A stretch of DNA of 64,000 bases from Mycobacterium sp. AZCC_0083 (GTDB lineage: Bacteria; Actinomycetota; Actinomycetes; Mycobacteriales; Mycobacteriaceae). The stretch is taken from positions 124,001-188,000 of the forward strand of contig NZ_JACHGP010000014.1 in NCBI RefSeq assembly GCF_014202335.1. Direction: 5' to 3'. Shown here piece after piece: positions 1 to 8,701 of this stretch. A program made the translations under genes and the position numbers. Below the pieces are notes generated by a model that did no database searches, had not been told where the DNA came from, and saw nothing but the letters and a program-made list of their open reading frames with translations. Each line of letters starts with the position of its first letter. The first letter of the stretch is position 1.

Positions 1-1
1 G

Positions 2-103
2 TTCGACGCCGTCGGCGGCGACGGGCAGGTCATCGTGCTGACCTGCAGCCCCGAGCGCTACGCGACCGTCGGCGGCGCGGTGCACATCGAATTGACTGCA
101 TAG
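2..103 (+). CDS. C-terminal fragment of an unidentified protein, possibly a YhaN/RecF-like ATPase
   Basis: Only the last 33 codons are inside the window, ending at a TAG. The readable tail contains GQVIVLTCSPERYATVGGA, which resembles the end of large AAA/SMC-type ATPases (the switch region after Walker B, where phrases like QVIVFTCHPERY are common). That is a family impression from a short tail. The rest of the gene lies upstream of the window, so function and length cannot be judged. Confidence 0.5.
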   Translation, partial: FDAVGGDGQVIVLTCSPERYATVGGAVHIELTA

Positions 104-132
104 CGGCGCTAGGCCTCCTACACTCACGCGAC

Positions 133-1677
133 GTGGACGCGGACTACATCGTTGTGGGTACCGGCTCGGCCGGCTCGGTACTTGCCAGTCGACTCAGTGC
201 CGTGCCGGGCGTACGGGTGGCGGTCGTGGAGGCCGGGCCGCCCGACAAGGACAAGTTCATCCACATCCCTGCCGCCTTCGCCAAGCTCTTCGGTGGCCCG
301 GTCGACTGGAACTACCTGACCGAGCCGCAGAAGCAACTCGACGGCCGCCAGATCTACTGGCCCCGCGGCAAGACGCTCGGCGGCTCGTCGTCGATGAACG
401 CCATGATGTGGGTGCGCGGGTTCGCCGCGGACTACGACGAGTGGGGCGAGCGGGCCAGCGCGGACTGGTCGTTCGCCGGCATCGAGAAGTACTTCACGCG
501 GATCGAGCAGGGGCCACTCGTCGTGTCGGCGCAGCGCAGCCCGTGCAGTTCGACCGCAGCCTTTCTGTCCGCCGTCGAGGAACAGGGTCATCACGTTGAG
601 GCGCCGAATCTGCCGTCGCCGGAAGGGTTTTCCCAAACTCTGGTGACGCAGCGCAGGGGAGCGCGGTGGAGCACTGCCGACGCGTACCTCAAGCCGGCGT
701 TGCGCCGGCAGAACCTGAGGTTGTTCACCGACGCGCACGTGACGCGGGTGCTCTTCGACGGCAACCGCGCCGTTGGCGTCGAAATCGACACCGACGGCCG
801 GCGCCAGGTGGTCAGGGCCCGTCGCGAGGTGCTGCTGTGCGCAGGCGCCATCAATACGCCGCAACTGCTGATGCTGTCGGGTGTCGGCGACCGCGACCAA
901 CTCGCAGAGCACGGTATCGAGTCGGTGCACCACGCACCGGAGGTTGGCGCGAACTTGCTCGACCACCTGGTGGTCCCGCTCGGCTTCGACGCCGACTGTC
1001 AAACCCTGTTCGCCGCGGAGAAGCCCCTGCAACTGGTCAACTACCTTGCCCGGCGCCGTGGCATGCTCACGTCGAACGTCGGCGAGGCCTACGGGTTCGT
1101 GCGCAGCCGGCCGGATTTGGCGCTCCCGGATCTCGAGCTGATCTTCGCCCCTGCCCCGTTCTTCGACGAGGGCATCGGTGAGCCATATACCGGCCACGCC
1201 GTCGTGATGGGTCCGATTCTGTTGAAACCCAAGAGCACTGGCACGATCTCGCTCGCATCGGCGGATCCGTTGGCCAAACCGATCATCGATCCGCGGTATC
1301 TCTCCGACGACGCAGGCGAGGATCGCGCGGCGCTCATGGAGGGGCTGCGGATCACCGCAAGGATCGCCGAATCGCCAACGATGCGAACCATTCTCGGTGG
1401 CATCGCCCGGCCTGCCGGTGCGCGCGAGCTCAACGAGGAGACACTCGAGCACGCACTGAACACGTTGTCGCACACGCTCTATCACCCGGTAGGCACGTGC
1501 CGGATGGGCTCCGACGACGACAGCGTGGTGGATCCGCAGTTGCGGGTCCGAGGCGTAGACGGGCTGCGGGTGGCCGACGCGTCGGTGATGCCGACGATCA
1601 TCCGCGGCCACACCCACGCGCCGTCGGTGCTGATCGGCGAGAAGGCCGCCGATCTGATCCGCTCCACCCGCAACTAA
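133..1677 (+). CDS. GMC family FAD-dependent oxidoreductase (choline/alcohol dehydrogenase type)
   Basis: 514 residues from a GTG start. The N-terminus YIVVGTGSAGSVLASRLS is the FAD-binding Rossmann loop (GxGxxG at about residues 9-14). KTLGGSSSMNAMMWVRG is the GMC signature. The C-terminal half carries LYHPVGTCRMG and a final GHTHAPSVLIGEKAADLI, the regions that hold the active-site His pair in this family. These enzymes oxidise primary alcohols or amino-alcohols using FAD; the substrate cannot be read. Length is slightly below the usual 530-560 residues. It opens the catabolic island, but no LacI-type operator was found in the short 29-base gap ahead of it, so its control may differ from the genes downstream. 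Confidence 0.9.
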   Translation: MDADYIVVGTGSAGSVLASRLSAVPGVRVAVVEAGPPDKDKFIHIPAAFAKLFGGPVDWNYLTEPQKQLDGRQIYWPRGKTLGGSSSMNAMMWVRGFAADYDEWGERASADWSFAGIEKYFTRIEQGPLVVSAQRSPCSSTAAFLSAVEEQGHHVEAPNLPSPEGFSQTLVTQRRGARWSTADAYLKPALRRQNLRLFTDAHVTRVLFDGNRAVGVEIDTDGRRQVVRARREVLLCAGAINTPQLLMLSGVGDRDQLAEHGIESVHHAPEVGANLLDHLVVPLGFDADCQTLFAAEKPLQLVNYLARRRGMLTSNVGEAYGFVRSRPDLALPDLELIFAPAPFFDEGIGEPYTGHAVVMGPILLKPKSTGTISLASADPLAKPIIDPRYLSDDAGEDRAALMEGLRITARIAESPTMRTILGGIARPAGARELNEETLEHALNTLSHTLYHPVGTCRMGSDDDSVVDPQLRVRGVDGLRVADASVMPTIIRGHTHAPSVLIGEKAADLIRSTRN

Positions 1678-1697
1678 CCCCCTCCCACCCCTTCTCT

Positions 1698-1750
1698 GCG
1701 ATTTGTGCACGCTGGGTTGCGATGAGCGCTACTGCATGTGCACAAATCGC
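1698..1750. repeat. Hairpin repeat, copy 1 (arms GCGATTTGTGCAC)
   Basis: A perfect 13-base inverted repeat, GCGATTTGTGCAC at 1698-1710 and GTGCACAAATCGC at 1738-1750, with a 27-base loop containing CTGGGTTGC. A second copy with identical arms and a loop containing CTGGTTGC is at 26265-26317. Same arms, same loop size and partly similar loop point to a dispersed element and not a chance palindrome. It lies between the GMC gene and the next hydrolase. It could act as a transcript-end hairpin or be a non-autonomous repeat. Confidence 0.75.
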
Positions 1751-1764
1751 GAGGGGTGCTACGG

Positions 1765-1778
1765 TGCAATCGGTTGCA
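1765..1778. promoter_or_regulatory. Predicted LacI-family operator (TGCAATCGGTTGCA)
   Basis: A 14-base near-perfect palindrome with a central CG, 21 bases before the start of the hydrolase at 1800. It matches the consensus TGCAAYCGRTTGCA shared by the other sites in this island, and the CG-centred palindrome is typical of LacI-family regulators. The likely ligand is the regulator encoded at 15202. Confidence 0.7.
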
Positions 1779-1799
1779 GCAAGCGATTGGAGTGGCGCA

Positions 1800-2714
1800 A
1801 TGTCCGCACAGGGCTATCCGGCGATCACCGAACCCGTAGAGGGCTCGTCGCGCCCGGTCACGTATCACCTGGCCGAGACCTGGGACGGCCTGTACGCGCC
1901 CTACGCCCTTCGGCTGCCGTCGGAGGATGCCACTGACCTGCCCTTCGTGTTCCTCGCATACGGCAACGGCGGCGGCGGTCTTGACTGGCTGCGCCGACGG
2001 GTCAAGACCCACGGCTACATGATGGAGCGCCTTCTCGACGCGGGTTACGCCTGCGCGTGGGGCCGGTACCGGACCGAGGTCGAACTCGGTTTCCACAACG
2101 GCGGACACCTCGTCGTGGACCAGCGGCAGGGCATGGACTTGATGAACCGTTCGCCGCTGGAGTTCGAGGACGAAATCGCCATCCTCGACCACGTGGCCAA
2201 GCACCCGCAGATCGACCCCCAGCGACTCGGCCACGTCGGAGTGAGCCATGCAGGCGAGATGCTGTTCAAGATCGCGTCGCAGTACGACAGCCGGCTCAAG
2301 GCCGGGGTCGCCTGCGAGCCCGCCAATCACGAATTCCTCGATCTGACCCCGGACGACTCGGCCTTCATGAACCCGGAGACCGAGCTGCGAAACATCGAGG
2401 AGATGCAGATGCGCGATACCGCGTTCGTACGCTCGCGGATCAACGAGCCGCTCGCGCTCGAGCGAATCGCGCCCATCTCGCTACCCGTGCTGGTGATGGG
2501 CCGCGACGACGACCACCTGCAGGGCATCTTCCGGCTGAGCTACGACCTGTTGGACGCCAGCGGGAAGGACGCCACGTGGGTCTCCTGGGACCATCCGCTG
2601 CACGGCTACATCTTCCCGATCACCCGCGCCGACGGCACGGTCGAGGTCGATGACGTGCAGGAACGCGCGATCGACGGGGTAATCGAGTTCCTCGACAAGC
2701 ATCTCGGCGGCTGA
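1800..2714 (+). CDS. Alpha/beta hydrolase (prolyl-oligopeptidase/dienelactone-hydrolase-like)
   Basis: 304 residues from ATG. PFVFLAYGNGGGG is the oxyanion-hole strand region. HVGVSHAGEM carries the presumed nucleophile Ser, with Ala where GxSxG enzymes have the second Gly. VLVMGRDDDHLQG supplies an acidic residue and DHPLHGYIFP a His near the C-terminus. It is cytosolic, with no signal peptide. The reading frame could be extended upstream, but that would run through the GMC gene, the hairpin and the operator, so the ATG right after the operator was chosen. The operator suggests co-regulation with the island. Substrate unknown; an ester or C-C hydrolase are both possible. Confidence 0.75.
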   Translation: MSAQGYPAITEPVEGSSRPVTYHLAETWDGLYAPYALRLPSEDATDLPFVFLAYGNGGGGLDWLRRRVKTHGYMMERLLDAGYACAWGRYRTEVELGFHNGGHLVVDQRQGMDLMNRSPLEFEDEIAILDHVAKHPQIDPQRLGHVGVSHAGEMLFKIASQYDSRLKAGVACEPANHEFLDLTPDDSAFMNPETELRNIEEMQMRDTAFVRSRINEPLALERIAPISLPVLVMGRDDDHLQGIFRLSYDLLDASGKDATWVSWDHPLHGYIFPITRADGTVEVDDVQERAIDGVIEFLDKHLGG

Positions 2715-2772
2715 GCCTGCGCGCCAACGTCATCGAACCTTGACGCTCCGAGCTGATCGGGCACATACTGGC

Positions 2773-2786
2773 GACAATCGATTGCA
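2773..2786. promoter_or_regulatory. Predicted LacI-family operator (GACAATCGATTGCA)
   Basis: The right half ATTGCA is perfect and the left half has two mismatches to TGCAAYCGRTTGCA. It sits 16 bases upstream of the ATG at 2803, in the only gap between the hydrolase and the CMD-family gene. It therefore probably controls the following three-gene unit (CMD protein and both molybdenum hydroxylase subunits). Confidence 0.6.
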
Positions 2787-2802
2787 GAAACGAGGAGCGA
2801 CA

Positions 2803-3435
2803 ATGAGCCCGGCGATCAGTTACGTACCCTTGGAGCTGATGGACGAGCGCATGAAGGCGGAGATGGAGCGTTGTGCCAAGCACGGCACACCGCGGCCCGA
2901 GAGCTCCGCTGTCCGCGCTCATTCACCGCAGGCCTTCTGGGCCTTCGCCGACAGTTGGCAGTCCCAGTTCCATAGTGGCGTAGTCGATCACGCGATCAAG
3001 GACCTGTGCCGGGTGTACATCTCCAGGACCGTCAAGTGCGAGTTCTGCGGCAACCAGCGATCGGAGAAGGCCACAACGGCGGGCCTGCAGGAGCAGCAGT
3101 ACGACCAACTCCTCAACTTCGAGACCTCCGACCTGTACGACGACCGCCAGAAGGCGGCGCTCGCGTACGCCGAGGCCATCGCCTGGGGCAGCCAAGACCT
3201 CGACGGGCTCTGGGCCCGGCTGCACACCCACTTCTCCGAGCAGGAGCTCGTCGAGCTGGGTTGCTGCATCGCGCTGACCTTCGGCCAGCAGAGCTGGATC
3301 CGGCTGCTCGGCATCGACCATCATCAGTACATGGCAGGCACCACCGCGTCGATGGCCCCCGGCTTCGAGACGGCCGAGGAGCTGGTCGTCAGCAAGGCGG
3401 ACCCCCATTACTGGGCTGCCACCAGCCAAGCCTGA
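2803..3435 (+). CDS. Carboxymuconolactone decarboxylase / AhpD-like protein with CxxC
   Basis: 210 residues. The start is fixed by GAGGAG 5-10 bases upstream. The all-alpha CMD domain includes VKCEFCGNQRSEKA (Cys79, Cys82), the peroxidase-type CxxC of AhpD-like proteins, followed by a second helical half. Typical AhpD has a His a few residues after the second Cys; here the equivalent region reads GNQRSEK, so the proton-relay His is not obvious. The protein could be a small thiol peroxidase protecting neighbouring redox enzymes, or a ring-acid decarboxylase. Only 12 bases separate it from the iron-sulfur subunit gene, so the two are very likely co-transcribed. Confidence 0.8.
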   Translation: MSPAISYVPLELMDERMKAEMERCAKHGTPRPESSAVRAHSPQAFWAFADSWQSQFHSGVVDHAIKDLCRVYISRTVKCEFCGNQRSEKATTAGLQEQQYDQLLNFETSDLYDDRQKAALAYAEAIAWGSQDLDGLWARLHTHFSEQELVELGCCIALTFGQQSWIRLLGIDHHQYMAGTTASMAPGFETAEELVVSKADPHYWAATSQA

Positions 3436-3447
3436 TACAACGGCGAC

Positions 3448-3909
3448 GTGGCTTCGTTCACACTGACGGTCAATGGCCGGGAGTACGACGTCGACGTTCC
3501 CGCGGACACGTCCCTGCTGGAGGTGCTGCGCAACGACATCGGCGACAAGTCACCGAAGTTCGGCTGCGGGCTCGGCCAGTGCGGGGCGTGCATCGTCTTG
3601 ATCGAAGGTCATCCGACGCCGTCGTGCGATACCCCCGTCGAGTACGTCCGCGGTGAAGTTCGGACGCTGGCCGGCCTCGGCCGTGCAGGCGCCCTGCACC
3701 CGCTGCAGTCCGCGTTCCTCGAGTTGCAGGCCGGGCAGTGCGGCTACTGCATCGCAGGGATCATCATGAGCGCCGCCGCGCTGCTGCGCGACAATCCCCG
3801 GCCGACCCGCGACGAGGTCTCAGCGGCATTGGAACGCAACCTGTGCCGCTGCGGGACACACGGGCGGTTCGTCGATGCCGTGCTCGCGGCGGCAGGTTCC
3901 GAAACGTGA
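3448..3909 (+). CDS. Molybdenum hydroxylase small subunit, two [2Fe-2S] clusters (IorA/CoxS type)
   Basis: 153 residues from GTG. The N-terminal plant-ferredoxin fold has KFGCGLGQCGACIVLIEG (Cys40, 45, 48) plus a fourth Cys in PTPSCDT. The C-terminal four-helix domain has CGYCIAG and NLCRCGTHGR, the second [2Fe-2S] cluster. This is the electron-transfer subunit that takes electrons from the molybdopterin subunit. Its stop codon overlaps the start of the next gene (GTGA at 3906-3909), so the pair is translationally coupled. No medium FAD-binding (CoxM) subunit is present nearby, which matches isoquinoline 1-oxidoreductase-type two-subunit enzymes better than CO dehydrogenase. Confidence 0.92.
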   Translation: MASFTLTVNGREYDVDVPADTSLLEVLRNDIGDKSPKFGCGLGQCGACIVLIEGHPTPSCDTPVEYVRGEVRTLAGLGRAGALHPLQSAFLELQAGQCGYCIAGIIMSAAALLRDNPRPTRDEVSAALERNLCRCGTHGRFVDAVLAAAGSET

Positions 3910-6014
3910 CTACCCAGCTGCCCCCGTCGCTCATCACCAACCCGTGGATCTCGACGTGGCTGACCGTCGCCGCCGACGGAACCATGGGGCTGCGGGTCGG
4001 CAAGGTCGAGCTCGGGCAGGGGATCCTCACCGCGCTGACTCAGCTCGCAGCCCACGAACTCGACGTTGCGCCCGAGACCGTCACGGCTGCCGCTGCCAAC
4101 ACCGTCACGTCACCCGACGAGGGATACACCGCAGGCAGCCTGTCGATCACGGTCTCCGGGGCGGCGGTGCGGCGCGTGTGCGCGGAGACGCGCGAGCTGT
4201 TCCGTCGCGCGGCCGCGCGCAAGGCCGAATTGAACGTCGCCGACGTCCGGCTTGTGTCCGGTGCGTTCGTTGGTCCCGACGGCAGCCGGATCGCGTCATA
4301 TGGCGAGCTTTCCGGCGTCGTCGACCTGAACGTCCGGGTCGGCGACCCAACCCTCGACGTCGAGCTCGCCTCTCCGGCATCGAAGGACCTGGCTCGTATC
4401 GACCTGCCCGACAAGGTGCTTGGCCGTCCACGCTTCATCCACGACCTGGAGTTCGACGGCATGCTGCACGCCAGAGTCGTGCGCCCGCCTGGCCCTGGCG
4501 CACACCTCGAAGATGCTCCCGCGGAACATGTTTCGTCGATGCCCGGTGTCGAGCAGGTCGTGCGCGATGGCGACTTCCTCGCCGTCATTGCCCGTCGCGA
4601 GGGTCAGGCCACGCAGGCGGCCGCTGCGCTGGCAGTCGCGGCATCGTGGTCGGAGGGCATCGAGCTGCCCGACCCGCAGGACCTCGAGGGCTGGTTGCGA
4701 ACTGCCGATGCCGAGACGAGTCACGTCCGCACCGACGGCGCTCGGCATGGCGACGCGCCAACCGTGGTCGCCACCTACTCGAGGCCCTACCTCGCGCACG
4801 CGTCGATCGGGCCCAGCTGTGCCGTCGCGCATTACGACGACGGACGCCTCGCGGTGTGGTGCCACAGCCAAGGTGTGTTCACATTGGGCCGTGCGATCGC
4901 GGCGGCCCTGGATCTGAGTCCGGAAGCGGTCGTCGTGCAGCACGTCGAGGGCGCAGGCGCCTACGGCCACAACGCTGCCGACGACGTTGCGATGGATGCC
5001 GCATTGCTCGCCACCCGGATGCCCGGCACGCACGTGCGGGTGCTCTGGAGCCGCGCCGACGAATTGTCGTGGGGACCGTTCGGCGCGGCCATGGTCGCCG
5101 ACGTCACCGCCAGCGTCGACGAGCACGGCACGATCACCGACTGGTCCTACGAACTGTGGAGCAACGGACACATGTCGCGCCCGGGATATGCACCGCGCCA
5201 CGTACTGCTGGCCGATGCGCACCGCGCAGGCGTCCCGATGCTCCCTCCAGCAGTGGACCCACCTGCCGATCGAGGATACGGCTCGCAGCGAAATGCCGAC
5301 CCGTACTACGACTTCGCGAGAGTCGACGTGACAGCCCACCGGCTGCTGACGATGCCGATCCGCACGTCGTCGCTGCGTTCGCTGGGAAGCAACCTCAACA
5401 CGTTCGCCGTGGAGTCCGCGATCGACGAGCTGGCCCTGGCGATCGGGCGCGACCCGCTGGAGATGCGGCTCGCCCACCTGTCGGACCCCCGCGCACGCGA
5501 GGTGCTCAGCACCGCCGCCGACGCAGCCGGGTGGGGAGCGCCGCTCGCCGAGGGGCGGGGTCGCGGTGTGGCGTTCTGCCGCTACAAGAATCGAAGCTCG
5601 TACTGCGCCGTCGTCGCCGACGTGGAGGCGACCGACCGGTTGCGCGTCACCCGACTGACCATCGCCGTCGACGTCGGCCAGGCCGTGAACCTCGATGGGG
5701 TTCGCAACCAGGTCGAGGGCGGCGCCATCCAGGCGACCAGTTGGGCCTTGTTCGAACAGGTCCGGTTCGACAGGCACTCGGTCACCAGCACCGACTGGGA
5801 GTCCTACCCGATCGCGCGATTCGACCAGGTGCCCCAGGTCGAGGTGCACCTGTTGCACCGTCCCGACGAGCCGCCGCTCGGCGCAGGCGAGGCGACTCAG
5901 GGACCGGTGCCTGGGGCGATCGGTAATGCTCTGGCCGATGCCCTCGGCGTGCGGGTACGGACGCTGCCGTTCACACCCGACAACATCGTCGCAGCCATCG
6001 ACGCGCAGTCCTGA
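3906..6014 (+). CDS. Molybdenum hydroxylase large subunit, molybdopterin-binding (IorB type)
   Basis: 702 residues from a GTG overlapping the stop of the small subunit. The start LPPSLITNPWISTWLTVAAD and the phrase VGKVELGQGILTALTQLAA are typical of the IorB/nicotinate-dehydrogenase branch of the xanthine-oxidase superfamily. PDKVLGRPRFIHDLEFDG begins the a/b-hammerhead domain. The C-terminal VDVGQAVNLDGVRNQVEGGAIQ and the final PPLGAGEATQGP are cofactor-contact regions; the Glu of GAGE is the usual catalytic base. These enzymes hydroxylate a carbon next to N in heteroaromatic rings, or oxidise aldehydes, with water as oxygen source. The substrate is inferred only by family. Cytosolic; no Tat signal seen. 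Confidence 0.9.
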   Translation: MTTQLPPSLITNPWISTWLTVAADGTMGLRVGKVELGQGILTALTQLAAHELDVAPETVTAAAANTVTSPDEGYTAGSLSITVSGAAVRRVCAETRELFRRAAARKAELNVADVRLVSGAFVGPDGSRIASYGELSGVVDLNVRVGDPTLDVELASPASKDLARIDLPDKVLGRPRFIHDLEFDGMLHARVVRPPGPGAHLEDAPAEHVSSMPGVEQVVRDGDFLAVIARREGQATQAAAALAVAASWSEGIELPDPQDLEGWLRTADAETSHVRTDGARHGDAPTVVATYSRPYLAHASIGPSCAVAHYDDGRLAVWCHSQGVFTLGRAIAAALDLSPEAVVVQHVEGAGAYGHNAADDVAMDAALLATRMPGTHVRVLWSRADELSWGPFGAAMVADVTASVDEHGTITDWSYELWSNGHMSRPGYAPRHVLLADAHRAGVPMLPPAVDPPADRGYGSQRNADPYYDFARVDVTAHRLLTMPIRTSSLRSLGSNLNTFAVESAIDELALAIGRDPLEMRLAHLSDPRAREVLSTAADAAGWGAPLAEGRGRGVAFCRYKNRSSYCAVVADVEATDRLRVTRLTIAVDVGQAVNLDGVRNQVEGGAIQATSWALFEQVRFDRHSVTSTDWESYPIARFDQVPQVEVHLLHRPDEPPLGAGEATQGPVPGAIGNALADALGVRVRTLPFTPDNIVAAIDAQS

Positions 6015-6018
6015 GCGG

Positions 6019-7074
6019 TCACGCCTTGAGGCGAGCCGCCATCCAGTCCGCCGTGCGATACCGGTGTGCGGCAAGCACGTTGGCGCAGCCGTGGTTGCCG
6101 TCCTCCAGTGCCAGGAAGTCGCTTCCGGCCACCTCGTGGTGCAGCCGCTCGGCCTGCTGCCACGGGATCAGCCGGTCCTTCTTACCCGCGATGACCAGCG
6201 TCGGGCACCGCACGGACGACGTCCGACCGGTCATGGTGAGCGTGAGCGCCAAGGCGCGGGCGTCGTCCTCGTTCTTCGAGCGTGACCGGACCATGAACGT
6301 CTCGCGTGTCAGTGGCGGTAGGACGTCCCAGTTCTCACCGAAAGTGTATGGGCCACAAAGGCTCACGCACGCCTTGATCCGGTCGTCGCCGCTGGCGAAT
6401 CGGGGTGCGTAGTAGCCGCCGAGGCTCACGCCCCATACCCCGATGCGGTCGGCGTCGACGTCGTCGCGGGCGATGAGCGTGTCGACGAAGACCCGGCCGG
6501 GCACCTCCCAGTCCGCGCGGATCGGCAGGTCGTATTCGGCTTCGCCCTGCCCGGGGCCGTCCACGCTGAACGTGGCGAGGCCGCGTTCGAGGAAGAGCTG
6601 CTCGGTCGCGCGTAGTTCCTCCTTGGTCGAATCAAGGCCCGGCACGCAGATCACGGTCGGATGAGGCGATGGGCCTTCGGGTTTGCGCAGAATCCCGTAC
6701 ATCGTGGAGCCCTCGAACGGCATCTCGATCCGCTCACCGGGCGGGTCTAGGTGCGGCAGTGCGGCGTCGAGGCAGCGCACGGCCGATTGGTGAGCGGTAC
6801 GCATCTGCTCGAGATCGCGGACGTAGACGAACTTCGCGAAGTGATACACGACGGCCGCGGTGCTCAGGTGTGCGCCCGCGGAGCGAAGTCGGCCGTCTTC
6901 GAGCGCCTCGAGTCCGAGTGCCTCGTGCACGCTCGCCGCGGCCGACCAGGCGGTACACCAGTCGTCCCAGGATTGCAGCCCGGCCATCACGCGATCGAAG
7001 TCGGCCGCGGGTACACCGTTGGCGGTGAACCGGGGACCCCAGTGCGAACGGGCGGATGCGACGTATTCGTCCAT
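6019..7074 (-). CDS. Alpha/beta hydrolase of the 2,6-dihydroxypseudooxynicotine hydrolase type
   Basis: 351 residues. A helical N-terminal region (about 110 residues, AAASVHEALGLEALEDGRLRSAG...) precedes the hydrolase core, as in the C-C hydrolases that cleave 2,6-dihydroxypseudooxynicotine and in FrsA-like proteins. The core has HPTVICVPGLDSTKEE, the nucleophile elbow GVWGVSLGGYYAPR, the acid in AGKKDRLIPWQQ and the His in LEDGNHGCAN, so the triad looks complete. It faces the molybdenum hydroxylase genes tail to tail (4-base gap). A predicted LacI operator lies 27 bases upstream of its ATG, shared with the divergent FAD enzyme. A Mo hydroxylase next to this C-C hydrolase recalls nicotine pathways, but the actual substrate is unknown. 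Confidence 0.82.
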   Translation of the reverse strand: MDEYVASARSHWGPRFTANGVPAADFDRVMAGLQSWDDWCTAWSAAASVHEALGLEALEDGRLRSAGAHLSTAAVVYHFAKFVYVRDLEQMRTAHQSAVRCLDAALPHLDPPGERIEMPFEGSTMYGILRKPEGPSPHPTVICVPGLDSTKEELRATEQLFLERGLATFSVDGPGQGEAEYDLPIRADWEVPGRVFVDTLIARDDVDADRIGVWGVSLGGYYAPRFASGDDRIKACVSLCGPYTFGENWDVLPPLTRETFMVRSRSKNEDDARALALTLTMTGRTSSVRCPTLVIAGKKDRLIPWQQAERLHHEVAGSDFLALEDGNHGCANVLAAHRYRTADWMAARLKA

Positions 7075-7100
7075 GCTCGAGTCCCCTTCGATCCGGCTAT

Positions 7101-7114
7101 TGCAAACGATTGCG
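7101..7114. promoter_or_regulatory. Predicted LacI-family operator in divergent promoter (TGCAAACGATTGCG)
   Basis: A near-palindrome with central CG between the divergent starts at 7074 and 7162. One bound regulator here could control both the C-C hydrolase and the FAD oxidoreductase. Confidence 0.7.
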
Positions 7115-7161
7115 GTCAGCGTCTACCGTAGCAGCAGCGATGTATCGACGGAAGGACGAAA

Positions 7162-8697
7162 GTGGCTCCAGCCTCGGCGGTCAGCGACGTCATCGTGGTG
7201 GGCGGCGGGCACAACGCGCTGGTCTGCGCGGCATACCTGGCCGAGGCCGGTTTGTCCGTAACCGTGCTCGAAGGTCGCGACGTGATCGGTGGCAACACGG
7301 TGACCGAAGAGCTCACACTGCCGGGCTGGCATCACGACTCGTGCTCGACGGCCCACGTCGTGCTGCAGTCGAACCCGCTGATCCGCGACGACGAACTCGG
7401 GTTGATCGCACGCTATGGGCTGAAGTACATCGTCACCGACCCGGCAGTGGCCTTCCCGCTGCCCGACGGCGACCTGCTGACGGTCCACCCGAACTTGGCC
7501 GACACCGCCGCGGAGTTCGCCCGTTACTCTCGCGCCGACGCCGACGCGCTCGTCACGATGATCGAGGACTGGAGCGCCGGCCAGCGGGTCGCGCATGCGT
7601 ACGTGTCTGCTGGGCTTCCGTTGCCCGACGAATCCTGGTCGCGCAGTTACGAACAGCTGCGGCAGCGCAGCGCGTGGGACGTCATCGCCTCGACGTTCCA
7701 GCATCCGGTGTCGCGCAGGGTAATGGCCTGGATGAGCTTCGCCACGATCCAGCCGCCGCAGCGACCAGGTACCGGTGCGCTGCCCGCCGCGATCATGGCC
7801 GGCCGCCTGGCCTACGGCTGGGCGACCCCCGTCGGAGGCTCTGGCGCGTTGCCGAATGCTCTGGCGGCCCACATCACCGACCACGGCGGTGCGGTCGAGA
7901 CGTCGGCATGGGTGCGGTCGGTCCTGGTGGAGGAGGGGCGCTGTGTCGGGGTGCGCACCGATGACGGGCGCGAGTTCAGAGCAGGCAGGGCCGTCGTCGC
8001 AGGCAGCCATCTACGCGAACTACCCGCAATGCTCAACACCGCATCGACGGTCGCTGACGAGGCCGCACGCTGCTGGCGCCCGGGGATTCCCTTGTTCGCC
8101 GTGCATTTCGCGCTTCGTGCCGACGCTCGCTACCGATCGGGGAGCGGATCCATCACGTCGGCCGCAGGGGGACTCGGCAGCCCGGAAGGGCTGGTGCGCC
8201 AGGTCGAGGGACTGTCGTCAGGGCGCATCGAGATCGAGGACCCGTGGCTGCTGATGATGTCGTCGACGGCGGTCGATCCAGACCGGGCACCGGGCGGCAC
8301 GTTCAAGTTCCTGACCGCGGCGCCGATGCTCCACGACGGTGGCGCGTGGTCGGATGCCGATGCGATGGCGTACGCGCAGGTGCTTCTGGACATCGCACGC
8401 CGCCACATCGACGGGATCGAGGGCGCGGACATCCTGGCCATCAGACCCGAATCGCCCACATCGCTTGCTGCGCACAATCTGTCGAACATCGGCGGATCGT
8501 GTCATGGCGGCGAGTTCGCGATGGACGACGGCACCGTCATCCCTGGCTGGCTCGACTATCGCACCGACGTCCCCGGCCTCTACCTGACCGGCTCGACGTC
8601 GCACCCCGGTGGTTCGGTGTCGGGGCGGCCGGGGCGCAACACCGCACGGACGGTGCTCGCCGACCTCGGGCTGTCGGCGCCGATGTCGGTGCCCTGA
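7162..8697 (+). CDS. FAD-dependent oxidoreductase of the phytoene-desaturase-like family
   Basis: 511 residues from GTG, with GGAAGGA about 5 bases upstream. DVIVVGGGHNALVCAAYLAEAGLSVTVLEGRDVIGG is the dinucleotide-binding fold. The C-terminal NIGGSCHGGEFAMDD and PGLYLTGSTSHPGGSVSGRPGRN match the CrtI/NAD(P)-FAD family ending, where the second FAD contact lies. There are no carotenoid genes around it, so a role on an island intermediate is more likely than carotenoid desaturation. It probably catalyses a dehydrogenation or amine/alcohol oxidation. It shares a promoter gap and predicted operator with the hydrolase at 6019-7074, and converges on the LVIVD gene downstream with a 4-base gap. Confidence 0.85.
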   Translation: MAPASAVSDVIVVGGGHNALVCAAYLAEAGLSVTVLEGRDVIGGNTVTEELTLPGWHHDSCSTAHVVLQSNPLIRDDELGLIARYGLKYIVTDPAVAFPLPDGDLLTVHPNLADTAAEFARYSRADADALVTMIEDWSAGQRVAHAYVSAGLPLPDESWSRSYEQLRQRSAWDVIASTFQHPVSRRVMAWMSFATIQPPQRPGTGALPAAIMAGRLAYGWATPVGGSGALPNALAAHITDHGGAVETSAWVRSVLVEEGRCVGVRTDDGREFRAGRAVVAGSHLRELPAMLNTASTVADEAARCWRPGIPLFAVHFALRADARYRSGSGSITSAAGGLGSPEGLVRQVEGLSSGRIEIEDPWLLMMSSTAVDPDRAPGGTFKFLTAAPMLHDGGAWSDADAMAYAQVLLDIARRHIDGIEGADILAIRPESPTSLAAHNLSNIGGSCHGGEFAMDDGTVIPGWLDYRTDVPGLYLTGSTSHPGGSVSGRPGRNTARTVLADLGLSAPMSVP

Positions 8698-8701
8698 CCG
8701 C

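Noticed and set aside
124..1710. Long open frame on the minus strand opposite the GMC gene
   Set aside because: Arg/His-rich composition without any motif, fully opposite a well-supported gene; typical for high G+C DNA.
7162..8697. Carotenoid biosynthesis role for the phytoene-desaturase-like gene
   Set aside because: No phytoene synthase or other crt gene is near, and a catabolic operator controls it, so only family membership is claimed.
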